11,034 bases of DNA from Dimargaris cristalligena (Eukaryota > Kickxellomycota > Dimargaritomycetes > Dimargaritales > Dimargaritaceae), in the NCBI GenBank assembly GCA_027576995.1, contig JANBQC010000782.1, positions 1 through 11,034 of the forward strand. Direction: 5' to 3'. Position numbers and translations under genes: made by a program. How positions within the stretch are numbered: position 1 is the stretch's first letter; each line of letters starts with the position of its first letter. This document shows, in pieces, positions 1 through 9,139 of this stretch. Under the pieces are notes generated by a model. It worked only from the letters and a program-made list of their open reading frames with translations, had not been told where the DNA came from and did not search any database.

Positions 1-1624
1 TAAACCAATCCGTTCGGCTGAGAGTCACTTGGTTGCACTGTGGCTAAACCCCCAGGCTTTTGGTGGCAATATAGTGCGCCTGTAACAGCATGTGTCAGTA
101 TTATTCGTTCCATTCGAATAGCCCTTTGCCGCCAGCCCTGGTAAGCGACTTTTAAGTGTATGGTGGGTGGAAGATTTTTTTTTAGTGTGCCTCATTGCTT
201 CGAATGGGGTGCTAGAATGGTCAGTCTGTTACGCCTCGACCTTGGCCAATTGTTCGAGGGGCGTGGGGGGGTGGGGATAATTACATTGCCCATGGTCTGA
301 ATGTAGCTGTCTAAATGTACATTTTCCGCTTTCTATGCAAGCCTCGGGTACTCGTGCCACTTCCCAACCATCAGAATAGGGTATTGGTGAAACAGAGTGA
401 CGGTTGGGTCTTCAAAATGAAATCTGGCGCAGTAGCCACCCCACTAAATTCGGAATCTTGAAACCCCACAGAAGAGAGGCGAAGTAATTTAAATCTCCGA
501 TAAGGTTGGTTCCCTATGGACAGGTATATCCCGCTTCAAGATGCCAAAGGGACTTGCGTGAACAAGGAAGCAGGGCTGGCTGGGGTTAGGTGTGCCAAAA
601 CAGGACCATGCCACACCGCCTTCACGCAAAAAAGTTCACCCGGCCAATTTTATGAAAATACAGACAATACAATTGTAAAGCTGTAATGGCATATATATAT
701 TGGTGGGTGTCGGAATATTCACTGAGTGTGAACACTAGGCCACGGGTTAGTAGCGGTCCCCGAAAATAGTGCCCGCCACAGAAAACTGGGATATAGGGGT
801 CATGGTAACAAATTGAAGGAGAATATCGGGCAGTGCAAACTGCCGTTGAAAGGACATGTAGTAAAATAGTAACTACGTAGTCCAGTTACAGAAATATAAG
901 ATGAAAATAGTAGGAGGGGGGTTGCTCTATACATATGTAGTAGTAGCAGGCAAACGTATAGCCAAAGTTTCGCGCCTACTTACGCTCGGTTGGGTAAAAA
1001 GAACGGTATTAGTGTGGTGTACGCCATGTCTTGCCAACTGGCGTGGCATTGGCTGACTCTGTGGTTATTTTCTCCAACCAGCAAGGCCGGTTCACCAAGA
1101 GGGCTGGTGGCTATTGTTAGTCGGTTAACACTTCCGACCTAGCAGCGTGAAACGAGCACTCTCGTCTTATTGCGATTATCTTTATGGTGGACAACTAACT
1201 AACATAATGTTTTATTTACAGTAGCGATGGACTATGGTGAATGGGGATCGCTTTGGAAACCTAATGCAGGGTGCATTCCAAGTAGAGGTTCTCCCGTCAA
1301 CCAGTTCTCTAAACTAACTAACTAAGAAATGGCTTTGCACACGGCAATATGCGAGTGGGGGGAAACGATAACCCGTACTATAGGATACTGTCAACAGTCT
1401 CCGATAAATATTCGAATATTTAAGTTTGTCCAGTTGAGTGGAAAGAGTCGTTCAGAATTTTGTAGGGAGGGCATTTAGTGAGTTGGAACGCAGGAATGCC
1501 GTTAAATTAAGTGGACGTAAAGTTGCCGGAGCGGGTGGAGGATAGCCATGGTTGTAGCCCTGCAACGGAGCCGGCTGTTGGTTGGTTTGCGATAGGGGCA
1601 CTCCCATGCCCTGGGGGGGATTGG
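1..1624. other. Intergenic, no gene seen
   Basis: No open frame of useful length lies here, and I recognised no protein family, tRNA or rRNA on either strand. What can be seen: a T-run at 175-183; a G-rich tract at 258-276 (runs of 4, 7 and 4 G with short spacers) that fits the usual quadruplex pattern; a short TA repeat near 691-700; two AACT-type micro-repeats at 1191-1204 and 1311-1326; and a perfect 18-base palindrome at 1405-1422. The plus strand is often G-rich, as it is over the minus-strand gene that follows, so part of this stretch could be very old minus-strand gene debris. Nothing in it can be translated into something recognisable. Confidence 0.6.
1405..1422. repeat. Perfect 18-base palindrome
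   Basis: TAAATATTC is followed directly by its exact reverse complement GAATATTTA, with no spacer. It lies about 200 bases beyond the 3' end of the minus-strand secreted-protein gene. The sequence is AT-rich, so part of the symmetry is cheap, but the central TTCGAA adds weight. A dimeric protein-binding site or a chance palindrome are both possible. Confidence 0.5.
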
Positions 1625-2506
1625 TCACCGGTCCGAAGCTGTTATTCTGGTCGGGGGAATGGGGCTATCTTGATTGTCTGCGGCGGGAGGGGAGGCCGAG
1701 TGGCCGTTACCCAGCGGAGATGGTTTCAGAGGGGGATTCGTTTGGGCGACTGAGTTGAGGGTGTAGACAGGGGGGGGATTCAGGCTTTGGTCGGAATCGA
1801 CCGGTTGGGCCAAGTACGGTGGAAGGCTTTCGGTTTGGGAAAAGCTGCCCATGGGGGCTAATTCAGTTTTGGGGTTCGCCGAGTTATCCTTCTCTTGAGC
1901 TGTATACGTTGGAGGTTTGGCACCGTTGCCTTTGACCGCTGCAAAATACTTGCCATTCTTTTCGTCGTTGGCCAAATACTCGTAACACTGACCCAACAAG
2001 CGCATGGCAACCTTGTGTCCGGCAACGCGCAGGTCCAGAATGAGGAACTTAACCGGTTTCTTAGCGGTCTGTTTTAACACACCACGCAAGTACATGGCGT
2101 CCAAAGGATCCTTAACCACTTGGGGTTTAATTCCGGTTGCAGTGCGAGCGAGCTCCAAACTCACCTGGTTCTTCTGGATGCTAGGGACGCTGTCCAGGTA
2201 TGCGCCGTTGTTTCCGTAAAAGCCGTTTCTAAAAGCCGTTATTAATAAGCGAAAAACAAGTCCATCCGTGCGGGACAGGTCGCTGAAGCCAAGGTTTACT
2301 TTGAGACGTAAGTAGAAGTTGCGCAGTTTAGCCGATAACTTGTCATGTTGGATATTCTTTAAGGCATCGCAGTAGGGTTGGCCTGAAGTCGCGGGGACAG
2401 TGTTGTTGGACGGGGTTCTATGAAAACCTAAAAATGGAGAGGATAACACAGTTGTCAGCATTATGGTCAGAGTAACGCCCACCAGGGCGGCCGTGCCTAG
2501 CTTCAT
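1625..2506 (-). CDS. Secreted protein, proline-rich PPxY tail
   Basis: Intact 293-residue protein, family not recognised. The start is the first ATG of the open frame (2504-2506), with A at -3; the frame runs upstream to 2557 but holds only a TTG there. Residues 1-22 form a classical signal peptide: MKLG, a hydrophobic core (AALVGVTLTIML), then TTVLS with a likely cut near residue 22. Residues 24-195 look like a basic, largely helical folded domain containing the only two mature cysteines (Cys46, Cys174), which could form one disulfide, and one NNT glycosylation sequon at 34-36. Residues 196-293 are disordered and rich in P, S, N and T, with PPTY (198-201), PPY (229-231) and PPVY (245-248). 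It most likely enters the secretory pathway and leaves the cell or joins the wall; an effector-like role is only a guess. No intron is needed to read it and no operon-like neighbour exists. Confidence 0.82.
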   Translation of the reverse strand: MKLGTAALVGVTLTIMLTTVLSSPFLGFHRTPSNNTVPATSGQPYCDALKNIQHDKLSAKLRNFYLRLKVNLGFSDLSRTDGLVFRLLITAFRNGFYGNNGAYLDSVPSIQKNQVSLELARTATGIKPQVVKDPLDAMYLRGVLKQTAKKPVKFLILDLRVAGHKVAMRLLGQCYEYLANDEKNGKYFAAVKGNGAKPPTYTAQEKDNSANPKTELAPMGSFSQTESLPPYLAQPVDSDQSLNPPPVYTLNSVAQTNPPLKPSPLGNGHSASPPAADNQDSPIPPTRITASDR

Positions 2507-2565
2507 GGTTGAAAAGATGCAGGAGTTTCCTTGCCGAAAAAAACAACAATTAAACAAGGAGTCTG

Positions 2566-2587
2566 CTTTATAATCACGGCATATATA
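2566..2587 (-). promoter_or_regulatory. TATA-type core promoter of secreted-protein gene
   Basis: On the minus strand TATATAT (2581-2587) and TATAAAG (2566-2572) lie about 75 and 60 bases upstream of the ATG at 2506. Initiation 25-30 bases below the proximal box would fall near 2540, leaving a leader of about 35 bases and excluding the in-frame TTG at 2557. This supports the ATG at 2506 as start. Confidence 0.5.
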
Positions 2588-3055
2588 AACGAAAGAAAAA
2601 CGTAATGGATGAGCAGTTAAATCAAATAGTAGTTGAATGAGGGGAATTGCGTTAGCTAGGAATCCAAGGGCTATACAGCAGGGGTATATATATTTAAATA
2701 TAAATTTCTAGACTAACCTATTTGAGATATGGGGGGAGGTGAGGGTGAGGTTATCGAGCCAGTCTGGGTCAGCTACTCAGTTGGATATTAACGCTGGCAG
2801 TCTCCCGTATTAGCTCTATAGTTATAGTTTATAAATGGGGGATGTAAGCCGTTAATCTGTGGTTGTAGTTACTAGGTCTAAAGCAGACTGCTCAGCCCAT
2901 TTGCCACAGGTGCCGTTGGCAACACAAGGGAGATTTTGGCCTCGGGGCCGATGGACACTATGGTCGCACACAGAGTTCGTTGTTGAACAATGCGGTGCCA
3001 ATCAGTCACCTAGGTTCGTTTTATGCAGCTAGCGAGTACTCCCGCCAAAAATCCC
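2588..3055. other. Intergenic, no gene seen
   Basis: Upstream flank of the secreted-protein gene. It holds an AT-rich patch with a 14-base palindrome (TATATTTAAATATA, 2689-2702) and a G-rich, TGAGG-containing tract at about 2731-2750. I found no open frame of note and no RNA gene. Confidence 0.55.
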
Positions 3056-3460
3056 CTAATTTAAGGGTAGTTTTGGTATACCCTTGTGCCCGTATTGGGT
3101 TTTTATTAGGGGAATAGAGGGCCAGGGTACAAATGGCATTTTAATATAAATGTAGATGGTTTGATGGACAGCTTCCACTGGGCAAGTGGACGAGGGATTT
3201 ATATTCCACCGGAAGTATTCGATTTGGAAGGCACGCTTCATGGTTATTAAACTGTGATGCAGGCCATAATCCGCGTAAATACTTGAATAGCCTACGCCGA
3301 GGGTGGATACATCTAGGGTTCCTGTAAACAAGAGCCCGGACGGCGGTTTATGAGATGAATCATGGACTAGGCCAAAGGTTGGCAGGCCCGATGCTCTATG
3401 CGTACTGGGATGGCGAGTAACCGGCCAATAAACCGCGGTATAGGTGTAGGGATAAGTTTG

Positions 3461-3610
3461 GGCTCTACATGGGTGAAAATCGGGCCAGCTGTATCAGGTT
3501 TTAGATCATACATGTATAGGGAAATAGTTAGGTGATTCATTTGCAACCGATAAGATTTGTCTCTTCCAACGGATTTTTCGTTATACAGTCTGGTTGAATC
3601 TCTCTCATAT
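3461..3610 (+). repeat. Dispersed ~150 bp repeat, copy A
   Basis: This aligns with 6261-6410 in the same orientation at a constant offset of exactly 2800 bases with no net gap. My hand count over 3471-3610 gives 103 of 140 identical positions (about 74%). The best-kept blocks are GGGTGAAA..., CCAGCTGTAT.AGGTTTTA and GGATTTTTC.TTATACAG, and similarity drops sharply on both sides (about 2 of 10 just beyond each end). No terminal inverted repeats or poly-A tail were seen. It is probably a diverged copy of a short interspersed or miniature element, or a shared fragment of a larger one. Confidence 0.8.
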
Positions 3611-3641
3611 ATAGCCGAGCGGCCTAGGAATGTTAGGCTAA

Positions 3642-3655
3642 AGGGAATATTCCCT
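3642..3655. repeat. 14-base palindrome with flanking inverted arms
   Basis: AGGGAATATTCCCT is a perfect palindrome. It overlaps a longer imperfect inverted repeat whose arms are CCTAGGAAT (3623-3631) and ATTCCCTAGG (3649-3658). It begins about 30 bases beyond the right edge of repeat copy A and has no counterpart beside copy B. Confidence 0.5.
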
Positions 3656-3868
3656 AGGCAGGGCAAAAGCATGCGCTATTAGGAGATACATTGTATATTG
3701 GATAAGAAGACAAGGGGTATGTGATAGACGAGTGAGAAAGGAGTTCCGACGGAGACTAAAATACCGCCAACCATTGAACTGCCCATGGCTTATTGATGAT
3801 ATCTGGGCAGAAAGGAAGACTGGGGCACCCGCTTCCGTTATTCTATTTTTAGCTGGGGAGGCTGCCAA

Positions 3869-4780
3869 GCCTAGTAATGAAGGTATTCGTAGATTACGTC
3901 GATAATTCCCTATCTAAAATCCTATACAGCCATTGAGGATTCCCTCCGCATTCCATTTATATTAGATGCATTAGTGACACCTACTCTACTAATTTACTGT
4001 CAAGAAAAAAGGGATATATACGCATTGGGCTATAATATGAAATAGTGGACCTTTGGTCGCTGTAGAGGTTGCTGCCCAGCGACCTCAAGAGTTCACTCCA
4101 AACCACGAAGATTAGATATGAAGTACGCTTTTGCTAAACTAATGGCACTTTCTACTCAAAACCACTTAGCTAGAGACCAGTTGAGGATATGTAAATATAA
4201 AATAGTGAATTTATTCGATATTGGTCACACTATATCGACAATATGGTTACGATTTATATGCCTGGAAAATGTACTAATAAAATGGCAATGAATAACAAGC
4301 AAAGCAAGGGAAATTGGGCTGTAACATTGTTGGGTCAGTAATGTTGTCGTTAACTGCAAGTGAGGACCATGTGAATTAAATGAACATGAAAAGTCACAAA
4401 CATCTATCTATCTAAATATGTATGCACCTTAAAACCTTCCGAAAGACAGCCTGCAAAGCATTAAAACTAAGTTACCGGACAACTGGGTATTACTATACTA
4501 GTAAGTGTTAGAAAATGGCACCTTATAACTGGAGTCATGTTTATACTTATCTTACTCACCTGATTTTATCTATATTCTATTATCAACTATTCAGTCATTA
4601 CTCAACAAAACCAAGTGAAGAGGTTCTCCTGCATCTCTTTGCGGCTTTTCTCTCTTATTATTGTTTTGATAAATTTTATTAGCTTACGAATTCTATCTAG
4701 AATACATCTCCAACAGTAAGTTGATTATATGAGCTATCAATGTATCCAAAGTGGCAGATAAATATATTATGCTGATGTGG
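3869..4780. other. AT-rich intergenic, no gene seen
   Basis: Clearly AT-rich DNA with stops in every frame. It holds only minor features such as a short CTAT micro-repeat near 4403-4413 and scattered TATA-like strings. No RNA gene, repeat copy or translated similarity was recognised on either strand. Confidence 0.6.
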
Positions 4781-5972
4781 CTAACTGAGTGGTACAGTAT
4801 TGGGTACCTCATTATTGAACTGAAGTAGGTCTACTGCACTGGGCGCTATTGGTAAGCAACCCATTATCGGCAGCTCACAGACATCAGGCAACTGTATATG
4901 CAGCCAAACCAGCTCCGGGGAAACTCGGCAGGCTTTTCGTGTGGGGGGGGGTAAATTCGTCACTTGACCATAACTGCATCGACTGTTACTGGGATGGAAT
5001 GAGGCTAATTCAGCGGGGCAGTGTTGACCCTTGGATGGCTGACGGATGTAGGACCTCTTTCTAGCATTAAATAGAGGCGTCGTTGAGTTTTTCCCAGCCA
5101 CCTGTGCCCCATGAACACCTACATGGTAACTTGCCAAGGGAACATCGGGGCCGGCAGCAGTGTGGCGGGAATGCCTGGCGAGAGGGGAAGGGAATATGGA
5201 CATACAAGTAGGAATGCAGTTGGCGGTGGACTGTACCATCGGTTGCTGATGTTTAATACATTACACCAGGGAAGAGCGGGGGGCCGACGTCAGTTTGGTT
5301 GGGTTCTCCCGAGCAGGCGTCGAAGGAAAATTGGTGGCTTTAATGGTAAGGGGCTCAAACATCGGAATTTTCTGAGTACGAGTGAGCACAGCTTCGAACC
5401 GAGAATCGCTGGTAAGTGGCCTATCGGTCGGTTCTTCGATGGACCAATCCAAAGTATCAATTGACAGTGGGGGAGGGCGGCAGCAGGACATTGGTCAGGC
5501 AGTCGGTTAATCCTAGTTTTTTGGGCTTGAGTGGTGGATCAAGCGAAGCCATTCCTGGAGATACTTGGTATGGGGTGGTAGACGAGTCAGCTGAGGAGCT
5601 TGATAAGTGTTCGAAAGTTGGGTGATAGCGATCCTATACCATAGAGGCAGTGACACACCCTCGGTGGATCACTTTGGGCATTCGGATCTCTGCCATACCA
5701 TTGGGTACCAGTGGCTTGAACTTCTTGACAATCCATTAGCAATCGGGGCCAGTGCAAGTTGCTTGAAAATGCGGGAGGGCAACCGGGGAAACAGTGGATA
5801 GCTTTGATGGAATGAAGCAGGAAACACGATGGTTGGTGAGGATAGGTGAGGTTTGGCAGTGGAAGGGCAAGTTAGGGGTTCTGTGGATTTGAAACACAGT
5901 AGATGTCACCGGTTGGCAGTGGTGTTGGTGCTCAAAGTTGTGGTGGTGGAGCGTATTTTCAAGGTGGAACAT
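4781..5972 (-). pseudogene. Possible eroded minus-strand gene, unknown function
   Basis: Read on the minus strand, one frame runs from the ATG at 5972 down to about 5465 with stops only at 5736-5738 and near 5631-5633. A second frame then runs from about 5494 to 4781 with a single in-frame stop (TAA at 5261-5263) in some 237 codons. A gene of roughly 390 codons with three nonsense changes and one frameshift near 5470-5490 would explain this. The conceptual product is rich in S, T, P, H and Q, with serine/threonine/proline stretches such as SSSSADSSTTPYQ, as in disordered regulatory or cell-wall proteins, but I recognise no domain. The coding strand is C-rich, like that of the two recognised genes; C-rich DNA also has few stops, so open frames here are weaker evidence than usual. 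Plus-strand frames over the same stretch (e.g. 5111-5464) are probably shadows. Confidence 0.3.
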
Positions 5973-6139
5973 GTATTATAATGACCTGATCAAGGAATGC
6001 AGCTCTTATAAATACTCTATTATGTAGAGGGCATAACTGTAGGGGACAGCCGTCATGCACATGGCAAATTCCTTACATATTTAGACATTGGATATTGCTT
6101 ACTTGGGGCAGGAAAAAATTGTGCAGGGAAAATCACACT

Positions 6140-6217
6140 ACTGAATCCTTGCTTCGGGAAGCTGCCGTATTGCTGAATATTGATCCAGCAAAAATCACCG
6201 ATACCCCCCTTGTTTCC
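6140..6217 (+). pseudogene. NRPS carrier (T) domain, N-terminal fragment
   Basis: The frame reads LLREAAVLLNIDPAKITDT, the usual first half of a fungal peptidyl carrier domain. The expected continuation, the LGGDS core with the phosphopantetheine serine, is missing. Instead about 45 unassigned bases follow and then repeat copy B. It can be taken as the carrier of the module upstream of the C-A-T-E module below. Confidence 0.6.
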
Positions 6218-6260
6218 GGTCTACAGCAAGAGGTTCATGATGGTTCTCCTAAATATCCAA

Positions 6261-6410
6261 GTGTGTATATGGGTGAAATTCAAACCAGCTGTATAAGGTT
6301 TTACACAATACGTGTATGGGCGAATATATGTGAGAATAACTTTTAACCAGTAATATTGGCCTCATCCAATGGATTTTTCATTATACAGCCTGAAGGAACT
6401 TCTCCCATAT
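6261..6410 (+). repeat. Dispersed ~150 bp repeat, copy B
   Basis: Partner of 3461-3610, same strand, about 74% identical over its core with no net indel. It lies inside the NRPS relic, between the broken first T domain and the start of the C domain. It was therefore probably inserted into, or carried beside an insertion into, the synthetase gene. It has no resemblance to any NRPS domain in any frame. Confidence 0.8.
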
Positions 6411-6469
6411 GATTCAGGAACAATTCGTTATTTAGGTACCACTTGATGTTTACCGTGTCTAGAAAATGT

Positions 6470-7570
6470 GGTCAGGTAGCCCAGCAGCCCGATATTCAGG
6501 GAACCAATTTATACAACCTCGCATTATACTTAGCCATACCTTTCTGCGGGTTGTTCGCAGTAGCTGTAGTGTCGAATGGTCGGCCAGTGCTGAGAAATCC
6601 CATAATGACCTGTCATAAATCGAGAAGTTGTATTTTTTGGTGGATCAACAGCATGGGTTTACACCCAATGTGCCATTATCGTGGACTAAGCTCCATGACC
6701 TGCCCTCCACCATTGCTAACCAACTCCAGGGCTACCTTAGCTTCCACTATGCCTCGCTTGATGTCTGGTTTCACCACATTACCGTAGCCAAACTCGTCGA
6801 CCTATACCGTGGTCCAGCCTCTGTTCTTGAGTCCCAATTAACTGGGTACACGCAAAACCTGAAATCAAACAGTTAGCCACAGTTTCAGCAGTTCTGGCCC
6901 TGCCACCTCAACGGGGCTAAGCCCACGCTCATGGCCCAGTTCCTGATACATCAAAACTGACATGTTCTCTGCGAATATGGAACCCACATATTCTATTTTT
7001 ACATTTCCCTCTCGACTCTAAGTTCATATTTTTAGTAGCAGTAGATTACCCTCAACTCCTTGCTGTGCGGTGTTTACTCCCTTTCTGTGTTCCACCACCT
7101 CGGCAAGTCTGAGGTTACTTTGGCTGTTTTATTGTCCAATCGCAATATCTCCGAGACTGGTATTGGTTAGCAAGGTGGGTATGTGCATCAACACTTTGCC
7201 GTTTCCCCGGCATCCTTTGAATTTGATTCGCCAGCCGTGGGCTGCATCCAAAGTCAACATTGTCAGCGAGGGAGCTGATGACGTCTAAGCAGTGCAGCCC
7301 TCTGGATATCTGCAGGTAGGATCAAGTGGACCATGAAGACAAGGTCCCCGACTCCCTTGTTGTATACAAAAATACACCAGTATCCAAGCTTGATATTAAT
7401 ACTCCTGAAATCGCCCTTGAACTCCACGACAGACATACCTTCACCGAGTATGCCTATACTGTTAGCTGTACTGATAATGGTAAAGGTTTGAATTACCAGC
7501 ATCTCTTTAAAATAACCCACTATCATAACGCCCATGCTCACTGCCTAATGCACTTCTTGGGCCACCATCT
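6470..7570 (+). pseudogene. NRPS condensation (C) domain remnant
   Basis: Recognisable pieces in order: AVAVVSNGRPVLR (6560-6598), matching the early C-domain segment around 'NHPILRT'; TKLHDLPSTIANQLQGYL just before 6742; the catalytic C3 motif at 6745-6765, where HHxxxDG has become HYASLDV, followed by KLVDLYRG; FWPCHLNGAKPTLMAQF (6889-6939); the C5 motif VGMCINTLPF (7175-7204), normally VGLFINTLP; DSLVVYKNTP (about 7350-7380), normally D.LVVFENYP; and TEYAYTVSCTDNGKGL near 7440-7490. The first catalytic histidine and the aspartate remain, but the second histidine is Tyr and the glycine Val. About 45 residues appear to be missing directly before C3. At roughly 1100 bases it is shorter than the usual 1300 or so, and it uses all three frames. 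Confidence 0.85.
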
Positions 7571-7671
7571 GTCAGTGACGATGGCAGAGCCAACCTATAC
7601 TATACGCAAATATATGGTTTTTACCACTGGAGGCCTGGCTCATATACGTCTGGACTCGAGGGCCTATACAT

Positions 7672-9099
7672 GAGATTCCCCAACAGCAATGCCTGACTTA
7701 TCAGCTGGTCACTCAGCACGCCCTTGCCAAACCTAATTATATTGCCTCAGGACTACGGATCTGCGATTCACTTATGCTGGAGTTTACTATCAATCATGCT
7801 GTATCAACCTGGCCCTACAATCAACATGGATTCAAACCAGGTGCTCATGTCGCCCTTTTCTTCCCTAAATCAGACAATTTTATTACCATACATTTATTCC
7901 TTTGATAGTTGGTGAAGTGTACATACTGATAAGTGTGTCCAACGCTAATGGCCGCCTCCTTTATACGTATGGCTTATTAGAAGAGCCCCTGCTGCTCACC
8001 ATCACCAACCATTTTGGCCTATTTAATGGATATATGTGTGAGCCAAAACCCCAGTCCTGCCTCGTTGAAACCATCAGTCCCTATGGAATGGCCACTGCTG
8101 TGTTCCAATCCGATACCATCAGCGCTCCTCAGGATTTGGCCTATATTGTATTGGCCTAGGGCATCGCTGCTCGGTCCAAGGGTATTTCTGTGCGGCACGC
8201 GTCACTAGTCATTTTTACGCCAACAGGCTGTGAGACCATCCATCTCGGTCCTGAATGTCGATTCCTACGACTTCCGAATTTTTCCTTTGATGAATGTCTC
8301 ATGGAGCTATTCTGTACCTATCACTCAGGTGGCACATGGTTACTGATGGACGGAAATTCCGAGGATACCGTTACTAGGGCAAACAGTAGCATTCACATAC
8401 CTTTCCTTATGACTAGTGTTGATCCATCCAGGTATCCGAATATCACCAAAATGATTGCCACTGATGGGGCCCTTACCACACACGTTACATATCAATAGTG
8501 TACACATGTTGCCTGATTATGTTACTAAGGACCAGCTCAAGCTATGGCTGGGTGCCATTTTGACCAAGCTCGAATGGATGGGCATGTGTCCATTGGCCAC
8601 CCAAATACCAATATAGAAGGCTATATTCTAAACCATCGGCTTCAGTCCATTCCCATGGGTGTCCCCAGTGAGTTCTGTATCGGCGGTATTGGAGTCGGCA
8701 CTGACTATCAGAAACATTCTGGCCTCACTGCCAAAATGGTTATTCCTAATGTATTTACCCAGGATTACCTGCACCGGACTGGTAGTCTTGTGAGCTGGCT
8801 TCCCAATGGCAAGGTCTACATCATTTCAAAAAAAGACTTCCAGGTGAAACGGTTCTGTTATTGTGTTGAGCTAGGAGAATTTGAAATCATCGTCGGATCG
8901 GTGATAGAGGGCTAATCATACTGTAGCCTATGTATCCCTCCAACAACTCGTTCTCTATACATACCCCAAATTATTTGATACAGTGGCACTTAAAAGGCAG
9001 CTCTACCCTAAACTCACCCATTACTTGGCACCTAATTGTACTGTTGCAATGAATTGTATCCCAACAACTGCTATGGGTAAGGCCGATCACAAGGCATTT
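7672..9099 (+). pseudogene. NRPS adenylation (A) domain remnant
   Basis: It opens with QLVTQHALAKPNYIA and GAHVALFFPKSDN (frame 1, to the TGA at 7903-7905), the N-terminal part up to core A2. It then shifts to frame 0: SNANGRLLYTYG; A3 at 8133-8183, where YTSGTTGxxKG has become VLA-stop-GIAARSKG; A4 around 8280-8310 as FSFDECLMELF with the FD pair kept; and DPSRYPNITK. After the TAG at 8496 the A5 stretch (NxYGPTE) is largely deleted. Frame 0 then resumes with A6 SEFCIGGIGVGTDY (8658-8708), A7 YLHRTGSLVSW (8766-8798, YRTGDL with D to S) and A8 KKDFQVKRFCYCVELGEFE (8829-8885). The C-terminal subdomain lies in frame 1, ending with A10 GKADHKAF (9076-9099), which still holds the catalytic lysine position. 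The substrate pocket cannot be read because A4-A5 is incomplete. Confidence 0.92.
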
Positions 9100-9139
9100 C
9101 AGGTTTCGGCCTCAACTAATGGGTGCCATTGACAAAACC

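Larger units (their letters stand above)
3056..3868 (-). other. Cluster of short minus-strand frames, possible decayed element
   Basis: Three successive minus-strand frames (3868-3638, 3672-3367 and 3331-3056; 76, 101 and 91 residues) follow one another with only small overlap or gap and switch frame between the first and second and again to the third. None has a domain I recognise. The middle frame contains the ~150 bp repeat that recurs at 6261-6410, so at least part of this cluster is repeat-derived, and the translated repeat copies agree at only about half of positions, giving no sign of protein-level constraint. The plus strand here is moderately G-rich, as over other minus-strand genes. 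The best reading is debris of a mobile element or of a gene carrying one; chance frames remain possible. Confidence 0.3.

Noticed and set aside
1190..1220. Intron-like 3' end (CTAAC then TTTACAG)
   Set aside because: No coding sequence flanks it on either side, so the match is most likely chance.
1511..1753. Plus-strand frame of 80 codons
   Set aside because: It overlaps the 3' end of the intact minus-strand gene and its product is a composition artefact rich in G and R.
2507..2557. N-terminal extension of the secreted protein by 17 residues
   Set aside because: The codon at 2557 is TTG, not ATG, and lies within 10 bases of a TATA box; the ATG at 2506 gives a clean signal peptide.
5385..5415. 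TTCGAACC string resembling a tRNA T-arm
   Set aside because: No acceptor stem, anticodon arm or D-arm can be folded around it on either strand.
5111..5464. Plus-strand frame of 117 codons
   Set aside because: It overlaps the more convincing minus-strand frames, is rich in G and R as expected of an antisense frame to C-rich DNA, and shows no domain.
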